Assembly (NCBI GenBank): GCA_002420185.1
Contig: DIHO01000001.1
Location: forward strand, 1 to 64,000
DNA length: 64,000 nucleotides
Reading direction: 5' to 3'
Source of the DNA: Opitutales bacterium UBA5694
GTDB lineage: Bacteria > Verrucomicrobiota > Verrucomicrobiia > Opitutales > Opitutaceae
Positions 26,536-37,100 of the stretch are shown here, one piece after another (the stretch's first letter is position 1; every line of letters begins with the position of its first letter). Both the position numbers and the translations under genes were made by a program. The notes beneath the pieces were generated by a model. The model made no database searches. It was not told the DNA's origin and saw only the letters and a program-made list of their open reading frames with translations.

Positions 26536-28453
26536 GGGTTTCGCAAAAACTATCTTACTTTTTCTGACCATTGGCATTGCCACTCTTTCGCCCATTCAGG
26601 CCCAAGACTCGCCAGACTTGTTTGACGTAGATTCAATCCGACTCAACCATCCCCGAATCTTGGCTTCGGAGGACGACTTCCAACGAATCCGAGACCCCAA
26701 CTGGGATTCGCTTGGAATGCAGTACCTATCCTTCCTCAAGCAAACAGGACACGAACTGCTCGCTCAACCACCAATCGAATATAAACTCGATGGAAAGCGG
26801 CTCCTGCACCAATCGCAAAAATTTCTGAAACGGGTTTCGACCTGGGCTCTACTGTATCGTGTTTTTGGCGACGTGTCTTATAGAGACAGAGCGATAAGAG
26901 AATTGGAAAACGTCTCTCGCTTTCCGGATTGGAATCCTCAGCACTATTTAGACGTCGGAGAGATGGCCCTCGGTTTTGCGATCGGGACCGATTGGCTTTG
27001 GAAGGAATTGTCGGGCGAACAAAGAGAGCGTTTTCTAGATACGCTTATCAGCAAAGCCATCAATCCCTCCCTGGACGAAGGCGATCCTTACAATTGGTGG
27101 GTCGAGAGTATTAACAACTGGAATCCTGTATGCCACGCTGGGCTCGTAGCCAGCGCCTTACTTATTGTGGACAGTGACGCGGCGTTGGCGGAAAGGGTTA
27201 TCCGGCGAGCAATCCGCTCCGTTCCAATCGCCATGAACGCCACCGATCCCGACGGAATCTACCCGGAAGGCCCTATCTACTGGGGATACGGTACTCATTT
27301 TTCAGCAGTTCTAATAGACCTTCTGGAAAACGCTACAAATAGCTCGTTTGGACTATCAGAGCATCAGTCTTTTCGGCAGTCTATCCTATTTCACAGCTTG
27401 GCCATCGCCCCAAGTGGCCAATATTATAATTTCTATGACGGCGGTACGCTGGTTCGCTTTCAACCGGTAACCGCCTGGTTCGCCTCTCGGTACGATGATC
27501 CAACAGGGATGTACGAACTGAAGCGCAGTCTGAAAATTTATCTGGAGGGCAATACGTGGAACCCGGAAGATATCAGAAGTCGCAATCTGGCTATGCTCGC
27601 CCTTTGGTACCCTGAAAACACCGGTAGCGAGAGCACCTCGACTTCGTCGCTTCCGAAAAACTGGAAAGGCAACGGGCCTAACCCACTCGCCTTTGCTCGA
27701 GAAAGCTGGGATGACCCCAATTCTTTCTACCTCGCTTTCAAAGGCGGCAATGGACAGATCAGCCATGCCCATATGGACGCTGGCAGCTTTATTTTTGAAG
27801 ACGAAGGTGTCCGATGGGCAATTGATCTTGGTGCACAGAACTACCTCAGCCTTGAATCCAAGGGCCTTGGGATTTGGGATCGTCGGCAACATTCGGACAG
27901 ATGGCGGATCTTTAGACTGGGTCCCTACAGTCACAATCAACTCCTAATCGATCAAAGGCTGCAAAACGCGGAAGGCTCCGCCTCAATCACTCAATTTTCG
28001 GATACAACCAATACCGTCCAAGGAACTGTCGTACTTTCGGATATTTACTCAGGCCAGGCAGATTCATACGAACGTACATTCACTGTGCAGCAATACAAAG
28101 TCCTGAGCATAAAAGATCGCATTGCGGGAGCCCGCCAGCGAACCGAGCAACAAGGCCGGCGTAGCGCGACCTTGCGCTGGCGAATGCTGACCGAGGCTGC
28201 AGTGGAAATCGAAAACAACGAGGCAATTCTGAAACAAGAGGGCAAAACCCTTTTTCTCAAAGTCGTTGGGCCTTCGAAGTATGTCTTTAGAACCCAGTCG
28301 ATCGATCCCCCTCCCAATTATTGGGATAAGCCCAATCCAGGCGTTCGCGCCATCGATTTCTGGTGCAATACAGACGATTTTGGCGACCGGGAGATAACTG
28401 TCCTGATGAGTGTCGACAAAGCAGCACTCGAGCAAGTTGCTACCTCATTATAG
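26519..28453 (+). CDS. Heparinase II/III-like polysaccharide lyase, secreted
   Basis: 644 aa with signal peptide (ILLFLTIGIATLSPIQA-QD). The N-terminal (alpha/alpha) toroid region contains WWVESINNWNPVCHAGL, with the Asn/His expected in these lyases, and DPDGIYPEGPIYWGYG with candidate Tyr. The beta-sheet part begins near GQISHAHMDAGSFIFEDEGVRWAIDLGA, closely matching the heparinase II/III HxHxDAGSF signature with its metal-binding His and Asp. Likely beta-eliminative cleavage of a uronate-containing polysaccharide in the periplasm. ATG at 26519 or 26528; both overlap the upstream isomerase stop. Confidence 0.85.
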   Translation: MGSMSEGFAKTILLFLTIGIATLSPIQAQDSPDLFDVDSIRLNHPRILASEDDFQRIRDPNWDSLGMQYLSFLKQTGHELLAQPPIEYKLDGKRLLHQSQKFLKRVSTWALLYRVFGDVSYRDRAIRELENVSRFPDWNPQHYLDVGEMALGFAIGTDWLWKELSGEQRERFLDTLISKAINPSLDEGDPYNWWVESINNWNPVCHAGLVASALLIVDSDAALAERVIRRAIRSVPIAMNATDPDGIYPEGPIYWGYGTHFSAVLIDLLENATNSSFGLSEHQSFRQSILFHSLAIAPSGQYYNFYDGGTLVRFQPVTAWFASRYDDPTGMYELKRSLKIYLEGNTWNPEDIRSRNLAMLALWYPENTGSESTSTSSLPKNWKGNGPNPLAFARESWDDPNSFYLAFKGGNGQISHAHMDAGSFIFEDEGVRWAIDLGAQNYLSLESKGLGIWDRRQHSDRWRIFRLGPYSHNQLLIDQRLQNAEGSASITQFSDTTNTVQGTVVLSDIYSGQADSYERTFTVQQYKVLSIKDRIAGARQRTEQQGRRSATLRWRMLTEAAVEIENNEAILKQEGKTLFLKVVGPSKYVFRTQSIDPPPNYWDKPNPGVRAIDFWCNTDDFGDREITVLMSVDKAALEQVATSL

Positions 28454-28498
28454 CCAACGGACAATTGAAATGGCAACCGATCTCCTTGCTACTGAAGT

Positions 28499-30496
28499 AT
28501 GATCGTTTACCGCTATAAAACTTTCATCTCATTTATGGTAGCCTCCCTCGCAGGCAACGTCAATCCGTCTGCTGCCACTCCATGGATAGATGCCACCGTG
28601 CCAGCCGGAATCGAAGGCCAGTCTCTCTCTCGTCTAAAGTTTGCAGATCTCAATGGTGACCGACGTCCAGACGCCATTCTGCTTCCCAAATCCAAACAAG
28701 GGACTTTGCCTCGGGTTTTCCTGAACAGATCTGAAGAATCGGACGGGGAAATCGGCTTCCGACTAAAGGTCAAAACCGAGACAAACCTACCTCTTGTGAG
28801 AACAGCCGACACATTGGTCTTCGCAGATCTAAATAATGATGGCATAAAAGACGCTATTCTCGGTCGCTCCAACGACATCTATCAAGACGACTACGCTCCG
28901 CCAGAATATTATCCACAGCGCTCTGCATGGTTTCTCGGTAATGGCGATGGATCGTTCAATGAAGGAACAGTTTTTAAAGAGGCCCCTTTGGTCACGACGC
29001 GGGCTATCGCAGTGGGGGACGTCAATCAGGATGGTTTGCTCGACTGCCTTATGGGGAACTGGTACAAACGTTACTTCACCGGGTACGAAGCCTTTTCAAA
29101 CGATCTCCTTATTCAATATTCCACTAAAGCTGGTTTTCCTGAATTTGCTCGTTGGCCGATTCCAGATGAAACCTCACCTACGGACTTTCATGATGATCTG
29201 GGAGGACGTCCCACTTACGGTGTGGCACTTCCGCGCTTTAACGACGGACTGCCAATGGTGCTGGAGCTAAATTACGGTCGACGCTGGAACCGTCTCTACC
29301 GTATGACGCGCCGTGCACCCTTAAAGGAAATCCTATCGAATGAAGAATCCCCCATTGCCTTGATACCGAAAGATAACAATGAGATTGGTGATCATCTCAT
29401 TCGACAACTCGTCGGAGAGGATATTGCGGCTCTTGCCAAAATCGACGGGGACCTCATACGTCACGGGCGTCATCCAAAATGGCCTAGCGAATATGCCGAG
29501 GCCCAACCTCGTTCGCAACGTCCTGACGAACCGCCCTTTCGGGCCAATGGTAACACCTTCGACTGTGCAATTGGCGATATCGACAACGATGGAGATTTCG
29601 ATCTTTTTGTATCCACCATAATTCACGCCTGGGCGGGTGAGTCGTCGGATCGATCGCGCTTTCTCGTGAATCAAATGAACGAAACCGGCAACCTTCAGTT
29701 CGAATCTTTCGCTCATCTTTCCGTCGACCGCATTCCAGACCTTCCAGCGCCAAACATCCCGTTGAACAAGGAGAACACATCTTACAATCAAGGCGACATA
29801 TACGCGGAGCTTGCGGATCTCAATCACGATGGCCGGCTTGACCTCGTTCTATGCTCTTCCGACTATCCGGATCCACCGCCGCACGATGAACGCTTACGTA
29901 TTTATTTCCAGCAGGGAGACGGGCACTTTCTCGATGTAACCAAAGACCTAGGACTAAATCACATCGGAGCGGGAATGCCTTCGCTCGCAGATGTCGATCT
30001 TGACGGGGACCTCGACTTGCTCATTGGTCAGAGTTTCAACAGGCTTCTAAAACAGCAGCGAGTTAAGGCTGCCTTGGCTACCGGAACTCTCCGCAAAGAC
30101 TTATCCGACAGTACTATGCCGGAGCCCCAAGCACGCCTTTACTTAAACGAATCAAGCCAAGGTCGTCGTTCCCTTATACTCCATCTCATAGGTGATAAAA
30201 AAAAAGGCGTATCCTCTTCAGCCATCGGAGCAATCGTTCGAGTGACTGCTGATACTGACGGAGATTCCAACACCCCCGAATTGGTCCAAAGTCGGCAATT
30301 GCTGGGGCCTGGGGGGCATTCAGGCAAACAAAACGAAATGATCATTCACGTTGGCTTGGGTGACGCTACCTACGCCACTAGAGTTAAAATACAATGGCCA
30401 GGGGATAATCAAAACCCTACTGAATTGGGAAAACTCCGACCAGGGCGATACATTATCAGTCAGGAGAACCCCATCCCCCAGTTGCTGTCTAAGTAA
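28499..30496 (+). CDS. FG-GAP/VCBS repeat protein with C-terminal ASPIC/UnbV-like domain
   Basis: 665 aa with N-terminal signal-like segment. Six Ca-binding repeats of D-x-N/D-x-D-G-x-x-D form are visible: ADLNGDRRPD, ADLNNDGIKD, GDVNQDGLLD, GDIDNDGDFD, ADLNHDGRLD and ADVDLDGDLD. The C-terminal region (IGAIVRVTADTDG... LLGPGGHSGK... HVGLGDATYATRVKIQWPGD) matches the ASPIC/UnbV domain found in CRTAC1-like proteins. A large secreted beta-propeller, probably adhesive or glycan-binding, is predicted. It follows the heparinase-like gene by 45 bp and is likely co-transcribed. Confidence 0.8.
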   Translation: MIVYRYKTFISFMVASLAGNVNPSAATPWIDATVPAGIEGQSLSRLKFADLNGDRRPDAILLPKSKQGTLPRVFLNRSEESDGEIGFRLKVKTETNLPLVRTADTLVFADLNNDGIKDAILGRSNDIYQDDYAPPEYYPQRSAWFLGNGDGSFNEGTVFKEAPLVTTRAIAVGDVNQDGLLDCLMGNWYKRYFTGYEAFSNDLLIQYSTKAGFPEFARWPIPDETSPTDFHDDLGGRPTYGVALPRFNDGLPMVLELNYGRRWNRLYRMTRRAPLKEILSNEESPIALIPKDNNEIGDHLIRQLVGEDIAALAKIDGDLIRHGRHPKWPSEYAEAQPRSQRPDEPPFRANGNTFDCAIGDIDNDGDFDLFVSTIIHAWAGESSDRSRFLVNQMNETGNLQFESFAHLSVDRIPDLPAPNIPLNKENTSYNQGDIYAELADLNHDGRLDLVLCSSDYPDPPPHDERLRIYFQQGDGHFLDVTKDLGLNHIGAGMPSLADVDLDGDLDLLIGQSFNRLLKQQRVKAALATGTLRKDLSDSTMPEPQARLYLNESSQGRRSLILHLIGDKKKGVSSSAIGAIVRVTADTDGDSNTPELVQSRQLLGPGGHSGKQNEMIIHVGLGDATYATRVKIQWPGDNQNPTELGKLRPGRYIISQENPIPQLLSK

Positions 30497-31270
30497 TCCG
30501 AAACCGAACCAGTGCTTTTTCTATTAATTTCCTAAAGTGATCAAACAGTCTGTTCTAAAGTCTCAAACAGAAAGACTTCAACGTAGAGCGTTTACTACCA
30601 CAAATTGATTACGGGTCACTTCTACACTAATATCAAAATTTTTGCACCGGATTCTCCAGTCAGGTAAAACCGATTCGTCCAACAAGGCCGTAATCTAAAC
30701 CAAGGCGGTCGTCTTGTAGAGCTCCTCTTCGGATAGAAGCATGGCCAAGGCATTACGTTTATCCGCTGTTTCGCCACTTTCCAGATCGTTTAGTCCGAAT
30801 TATTATGCCGCGTCGTTGCCTCAGCCTGACCTTTGATCCGAGTTCATGCCGTGACCCTCGTTCGCGATCGCACTCAGCCTGAATCTTATTCCAAATATCC
30901 TTCGATATTTCAGATTTAATCGAATCTCTTACTCCGGCTACCGACCCCAATTGATCGATCTAATCATGTGTAATAAAAATATGGTGACGTTGAGTGGGAA
31001 CTTTCGCCCAAGCCAAAGATCAAACTCCTCCGAATTCCGTGTGCAAACCTCCCAATACCACTGAGTTGACCCCCCTTCAGGGCACCTCTTCGATCTATCT
31101 CGCACTGCCTCTTAATCAGCAATCCTCAAATCTCAGTCCACGAATCACCTTTCCCGAAATTTATCGTAAACCTAAAAGAAAATCGATACTCCTCGCTCAG
31201 CACAGTGACACTTTGCCATAATTCAAATCTGTAGTACGGTTTTCGAAATGCTAGCCGTATAGAACAAATT
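30497..31270. other. Intergenic region with possible minus-strand gene remnant
   Basis: 774 bp without a complete gene. On the minus strand two adjacent frames look like broken coding sequence: one contains DSIKSEISKDIWNKIQAECD (about 30860-30930) and the other, in a different frame, reads GLNDLESGETADKRNALAML then LSEEELYKTTALV before a TAG near 30697. They may be parts of one frameshifted gene; I cannot name a family. No promoter is obvious before 31271. Confidence 0.3.
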
Positions 31271-33583
31271 ATGAGAATAGCCCAGTTTCTAAGATCCAAT
31301 CTCACCATCACTCGTCTTCACGACACAATACAAGTCGAGGCAACAGCAGCAAAGCACATTCAAGCTGCTATCAATGCAATCGGTCCCCATGATTCAGACC
31401 AACGCACCCACCCAAAAACTAGGATTACTCTCGGTGTGTTGACGCCCGAGGAGGCTTTAGAACGCCAGGTGCCCGTTTCCCGCCAAGAGGAGTGGATGTA
31501 CATTCGGTCGTCTCAACCAGAAGGGATCGAAATGTACGTTTCGCACACTTGGTTCCTCTATCGTCTTACATGCCGACTGGTAGACGAATGGTTGAACGAA
31601 GACATAGACGTTTTCTCCGGTGGTAGAATGTTTCAACCTGCTTTCAAGTGTCTGCGGCCGGCCTATGATTCTCTCCTCAACAACCATGCTCGAACCGCTA
31701 AGGGGTTCGATCCCGAGGACCACATACGTGAAATGGCTCGCCAAGGGTACACGCACGTAGAAGTAAACGGATATGCAGCCAATTTCCCGTACGAAAAAGC
31801 AGCTCCCGGTGAGCTACTGTATCTGTTTTATACATACTGCCCCGCACTCGATCAATTCGTTTACAGCAAATTAAACAAAGGTATTTATCCGAATGACTAT
31901 TTGCAGGCCAATCTAAGGAAACTAGTTCATTCTGCCCAATTGGCAGAAAAGTATGGTCTTCGAGCTGGCATCCTCTCTTTCGAGCCCCGTTCCGTTCCAG
32001 AAGAGCTTCTGAAAAAATACCCAATGCTTAGAGGAGCTCGAGTGGATCACCCCCTTCGGAGTTTTAGCCCTCGCTATAATTTGACAACTGCCCATCCAGT
32101 CGTCCTCGACCATTATTCGGAGATGCTTTCCAAGATCGTTGAGGCTGCACCTAACATCGACTACATGGCTATTTGGTCGAACGACAGCGGGGCTGGATTC
32201 GAATACACGAGCTCCTTGTATGTAGGCCGCAATGGCGGTGGATACGTTATTCGCGAATTCAAGAACGATGACGAAATCGCCAAAGCAGCCGCGGAAAATA
32301 TCATCCGCTTTATGAAAACTATCCGTGATGCCGGACGTCGCCTAAATCCCGATTTCAAATGCATGCTTCGTAGTGAAATGTTCTACGCTGAGCAGGACCA
32401 TCTTTGGGAACAGGTGGAAGACGGGATTGAACTCGAAACCAACACTTTGGTTAGTAAGGGCTTCGACGCCGACTATAGTCATCCAAAATACGAATGGGCC
32501 AAGGAGTTCACTTTTTCGGGGCTATTCAATCAGTTCGACGCTAGAGAAAAACCGAGGAAAGAGCTGCTCGAGTCGAAGGGCTCGAACGCCCACTTGTATT
32601 TCAGTCCCGGCTCCTTCTGGAATATGGAACCAGTAAAAGCTCCCATCTACCCACGCCTCCTATGGGAAAAACTCCGCGACTTGCATGCTCAGGAGGCTTC
32701 TCACATCGCTGGGCTGTGTGGCTCCACTCCTGCAACTTTGGCACCCTACAATATAAACCAAGAGATAATTCAGACTTTCCAAAATGAGCCCAACCTGGCT
32801 TTCGAGAAAATACTGCAGCGGAAAGCCGACAAATGGGTGGGCGAAGCAAATGCTGATTGCCTCATCGAACTGTGGCTTAAAGCCGACGAGGCTTATCGCA
32901 GTTTCCCCGCACCCGTAAACGTACTCGCAATCTGGAGCACGTGGTACCGTATCTTGGTTAGGCCATTCGTTCCCAACTTCGAAGCGTTGAGCGAGGAAGA
33001 TCGCGCCTACTACGAGGATTTTCATCTGGGGCATGTCAACAATCGGATTCGTACCGATTTCAGGCGCGAAATCAATTTTGAGTTTTGCACTCCCGAATAC
33101 GCGGGTAAGTGCCGCTCGGGGATCACCGAACACACCCTACCGGCAATTGCCAAAGCGATCGAACTAGCGAAGTCTGGATTATCCAAGCAAAACAGTGGTG
33201 CATCCAATGTATGGACACACCATTTGGATCGCCTTAGAGGTAGTCAGTCGTGGTTTCGATCTCAAAGAAACATCGCCGCGTGGATTGAAAGTGTTCACGG
33301 CTACATCGAATCTAAAGATCCAGCGAAGAAGGACCACTGCAAGAAACTTGTCCGAGAAACCATCCTTGATGAGAAGGAGAATGCCCAGAAACTTCTCGAG
33401 CATGTCGAGAACGCCACCACCGATTGGATGATCCAATCCGAGCTGGGAGAAACAACGTTTATCTATGGTGACAATATCGCCGCTCTAATACGTAAAAAGA
33501 TCGCTCTTATGGAAGGACGCGAGAACGACGAACCACATGTCGATCCCGATTACATGTGGCGCGTCCCTGGGATTAATTGCTGA
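31271..33583 (+). CDS. Large putative glycosidase-like protein, family unrecognised
   Basis: 770 aa without a clear signal peptide. An N-terminal alpha/beta part (residues 1-130) resembles the accessory domains preceding GH20/GH67-type barrels. A TIM-barrel-like part follows with HVEVNGYAANFPYEK, LRAGILSFEPRSVPEELLKK, IDYMAIWSNDSGAGFEYTSS and a later GLFNQFDA. The acidic WSNDSGAGFEY segment is a possible active site. The C-terminal 250 residues are helical. Glycoside hydrolase is an inference from this organisation; other carbohydrate-active roles are possible. No direct operon partner; a hairpin with short T run follows at 33624-33641. Confidence 0.5.
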   Translation: MRIAQFLRSNLTITRLHDTIQVEATAAKHIQAAINAIGPHDSDQRTHPKTRITLGVLTPEEALERQVPVSRQEEWMYIRSSQPEGIEMYVSHTWFLYRLTCRLVDEWLNEDIDVFSGGRMFQPAFKCLRPAYDSLLNNHARTAKGFDPEDHIREMARQGYTHVEVNGYAANFPYEKAAPGELLYLFYTYCPALDQFVYSKLNKGIYPNDYLQANLRKLVHSAQLAEKYGLRAGILSFEPRSVPEELLKKYPMLRGARVDHPLRSFSPRYNLTTAHPVVLDHYSEMLSKIVEAAPNIDYMAIWSNDSGAGFEYTSSLYVGRNGGGYVIREFKNDDEIAKAAAENIIRFMKTIRDAGRRLNPDFKCMLRSEMFYAEQDHLWEQVEDGIELETNTLVSKGFDADYSHPKYEWAKEFTFSGLFNQFDAREKPRKELLESKGSNAHLYFSPGSFWNMEPVKAPIYPRLLWEKLRDLHAQEASHIAGLCGSTPATLAPYNINQEIIQTFQNEPNLAFEKILQRKADKWVGEANADCLIELWLKADEAYRSFPAPVNVLAIWSTWYRILVRPFVPNFEALSEEDRAYYEDFHLGHVNNRIRTDFRREINFEFCTPEYAGKCRSGITEHTLPAIAKAIELAKSGLSKQNSGASNVWTHHLDRLRGSQSWFRSQRNIAAWIESVHGYIESKDPAKKDHCKKLVRETILDEKENAQKLLEHVENATTDWMIQSELGETTFIYGDNIAALIRKKIALMEGRENDEPHVDPDYMWRVPGINC

Positions 33584-33623
33584 TTGAGCAACCCATAGAG
33601 GCCTGAGGGGGTTTATTTACATG

Positions 33624-33641
33624 AAAGGCCGCTACGCCTTT
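33624..33641 (+). terminator. Candidate terminator after the 770-aa gene
   Basis: A hairpin with arms AAAGGC and GCCTTT and loop CGCTAC ends in a short T run (GCCTTTT). It lies 41 bp after the stop codon. The stem is short. Confidence 0.4.
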
Positions 33642-34107
33642 TGAAGCTCTGGCCTTCGTGACCGGTATTTTTGCTTTTCTAATTCCCAGTGCGAGGCCTT
33701 TCCTACTCCGGCAATTTGGTATGCTTTTCCAGCGAGGCAGCCCAAGCGTTTAGTAGGCGAAATTATTTGTTTTGAAATGCTACAAACTCAGGATTAACTC
33801 ACGAACCGTGAATCGTCATGCACTCGCGATGTAGACATAGTTTTCAAGATTCTTTGATGCGTTGGGCTAACAGCTTGAGTGTTTTCTACGATCTAGATGC
33901 TTTTCAACGTTTTGTCTTTGTTCTGTGAAACCGTAAGCTGTCGGGATCTGACGGGGCTAAAGTCCTTGCTGCGTGTACCGTCGAATGTCCTCGAATCAAC
34001 GCGGGTTGAATTATTGATCAGCAAACAGCAATGAAAGGCCGAAATCCTAGACATCGTTAAATAGAAAGCATCAAGGAGGCAGGAAGCTGGACCGGAATGG
34101 GCGGGTC
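33642..34107. other. Intergenic region, no gene seen
   Basis: About 466 bp between the convergent 770-aa gene and the TonB receptor gene. A short minus-strand frame (NAWAASLEKHTKLPE then a stop, near 33701-33750) could be the tail of a lost gene but is too short to identify. Confidence 0.3.
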
Positions 34108-34142
34108 AAAAAAAACCGGCCCCCTAAACGGAAGCCGGCTTT
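34108..34142 (-). terminator. Rho-independent terminator of the TonB receptor gene
   Basis: Read on the minus strand, an 11-bp stem (AGCCGGCTTCC with GGGGGCCGGTT, including three G-T pairs) closes a GTTTA loop and is followed directly by a run of eight T. It lies 33 bp after the receptor stop codon. This is the clearest intrinsic terminator in the window. Confidence 0.85.
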
Positions 34143-34174
34143 GATGTTAAAGACTGCGTTCGCTTTCTACGATC

Positions 34175-37100
34175 TTAGAAATTGATAGTAGCCGAAGCTG
34201 TGATCAAACGACCCTCTTCGATTCGGTAGAACATGCTGCCATCTGGATTTGCAACGAACGGTACCAGACCGTCGTTGTTAAACAGATCCTTGATGTTCAG
34301 CTGCAAGTCGAGGGAGAGGTCATTAGGAAGATTGTAAGACGTCCGAGCGAACAGATCGACGTAATCTTTTTTTGCCGCTTTAAATGGTTGATTTACATCC
34401 AACGCAAGGTCACCCAGTTCGTTTGTGTCCACTCGGAAACCAATACCTGTTCTGTCGATCCAGCGATAGCCGCCACCAATTGTCAGGTCACCCAACCAGC
34501 TCGGGATGATATCGCTTTCGCCCCCGAATTGGTAAGCAGTGTTCAGAGCATAACGCCATCTGGCCTGCTCTTTAGCAGGGCTACCGTCCTGCAGAGCTGC
34601 ACGTTGGACAGCCTCAACAATACCAGTCTGTGCCTTTTCAGCGAGAGTCTGTGTAGCACCTGAGTCAATGTAGTAGTTCTGGGCAAAGCTACTGTTCACC
34701 CACTTATCGAGGACGAATTCGTCAACAAAACGCCGCATCTCCGGGTACGTGTTGTCGGCAACCGTTTCTTGCTCACCCGCCGTTAGGAGAATAGTCCATT
34801 CGGCGATTGGATTGTAAGCGACTTCGATTTCCATACCCTTGGCCGTGAAGTCCTGCGTTCCGGTGTCGGAAGAGTTCCGATTGGAGGTGGCAGATTCAGG
34901 GTCACTCCAGTCGACTTGAAAGCCACTCGAACCGATAATACCAGCGGGGGGCATCACTGCCTGTACATCCGCAACACCGTAGCCAGCGTTGGCAGGGTTG
35001 TTCACTTGGTGAGCCAGACCCGTTAGGATTGCCGCCGGTTGGTAGAGTGCACCTGTTTCGAACCGATTGTTGACCACGGCGGATTCGTAGAAGTTAAAAC
35101 GTGCAGACAGCTTGCCATCAAGACCTTCGACTATGAATCCTTTTTCTTCTGTGGTTCCAGCGGTGGCAGGTACGGTATCATTGAAGATGGTTATATTACT
35201 GCCAGTGGGCCGGAAATTGTCGGCTTCACTCGTGTAAGCTGAGAGTTCGAAAGGAAGTTTATCGCGCAGGAAAGCGGGCGTATGGACCATAATCGAGTAC
35301 GATGTTGTATCGTCGTCAGCCGTTGTCTTATAAGGTCCTTGAGGTCCAGCTAAGTAGACGGGGTCGAGAGTGTCCCTGATGTCCCGCCGTGTTTTAGTTG
35401 TCGAGCGACCAACCCCTGTGGCTTCAGTAGCTTTGTCGTTACGCCAGGTTCCTGTGAGGACCACCGTATTGTCCCATAACGAATGTTGCCCGATGAGAAC
35501 CTCTGATTCAACCTTTCTGAGGCTTTTATTCGCATGCGAAGCGGCGGGCCAACTGTCGGGTTGATAGAGCGTGTTAACGGTGGAATCGAAATCAACGAAT
35601 TGTCCTGCGGTTGGATTCCATCCGGTGAAGGACGCGACCATTGGCGCAGTCTGCATGTTGGTCCGTTCCCGACCAAAAGGAACGGCTCCAATTCCAGCTC
35701 CAGCGAGGTCATCGATAGAGCTGATGTTCAGGAAGTTCATGTCTCTCGCGACCGGTAGGGCGAACTCTTGTCCACTCCGGGCAGACACCACGTGATGACC
35801 GGGGGTGTGTATGGCTAGATCATAGTGATTGAGAGGATCTGACCGAGCTGAATAAAGCGTTTGGTTGTAGTGGGTGCTCTCATCTAAAAGACCTGTGATA
35901 GTGAATTTTCCCAGAGCTTGGGTCAACCAACTATCCGCAGCCATGAAGTCGTCAAATCGGACTTCGGCGTAACCCTGGAGGCGGGTAGCGTCGCGGTCGT
36001 TGTAAGTACGATTACCGCCTGATCCCCCACCCATGATCGGACGACCAAAAGTTGGGTTATCAATCAATTCGCCTGTGCCCGTTCCATCCGCAGTGGCCAG
36101 CATATGCTCATTCATATCAATGTAAATCGTACGCTGCTGTACGCCTTGAAGGGAATTCGCATCCGCACTTTCAAAAGTCTGTTCGTTGTGAGAGAACTCC
36201 AAGCCCAAACGATTGTCGAACCAACTGCCTTCGATGCTCGCGGTGAGGTTCTCCCAATCGCCGTATTGTTGAGCCATACCGCCACTAAACAAATTCTTGC
36301 GGTAGTCGAATACGCGGCGGTTTGTTATTTGGTGGGATACATGACCGTTACTAAAGAAGGGAGCCCAGCCATCTGGAAGTCTTGTTCCATCGGAACGGTA
36401 TCCGCCCGTGCGACGAATGATATTGTTCTCATCCCAAGTTTTTATATTCATCCACTGACCCTCTGGGCCCGTAAAGCCGTTAACGGTTGCAACGGGGCGT
36501 TGCGCTTCCGGGGCAAGTGCTTTATCTGCAGCTGTCGCTACGAGGTAGCTGTGACCTCCCATCGTCGGATTAGGGTCTTTTGGATCCTGGTAAAAACGGT
36601 AATAGCCTACGGATGCCTGACCGGCACCTTTAAGGTGGAAGATATTCTTGTGTGCTACGCCAGGGAAGATATCACCTGTGCCGCGAAAGGTTGCTGCACC
36701 CACCGCTGGGCTGCTAGAGGTCGGCTTACCCAAGTTGATCCAAGGTGTGATACCGTCGTTGGGTAGCACGTAGTCCGGATTGGACGAGTTTCGGCTACCA
36801 ACCTCAAAGTTCCCGCGGGCTATGAGGTTGTAGGGAAGTTTCGCGGTTACGGACGCAAAGTAGCGGCTATCCTCCATGAAAGCTTGCCTTTGCTCATAGC
36901 CCCTATCTTCGTTCAGAGCCGCTACACGGATGGCCAATTTGTCATTAACCATTTTGTTGTACCGAAATGTGTACCGAGCAGTACCATTTTCGTCGGTTTG
37001 GATACGAACACGACCCCGGTCACCATAGAAGTCAGCGCGGATCGTCGAAGCGTTGATGATTCCACCTGGGCTTCCCAAGCCAAAGAGTGCCGAGTTGGCA

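Noticed and set aside
36104..36766. 220-codon plus-strand frame
   Set aside because: Antisense to the TonB receptor barrel; sequence has no recognisable domain.
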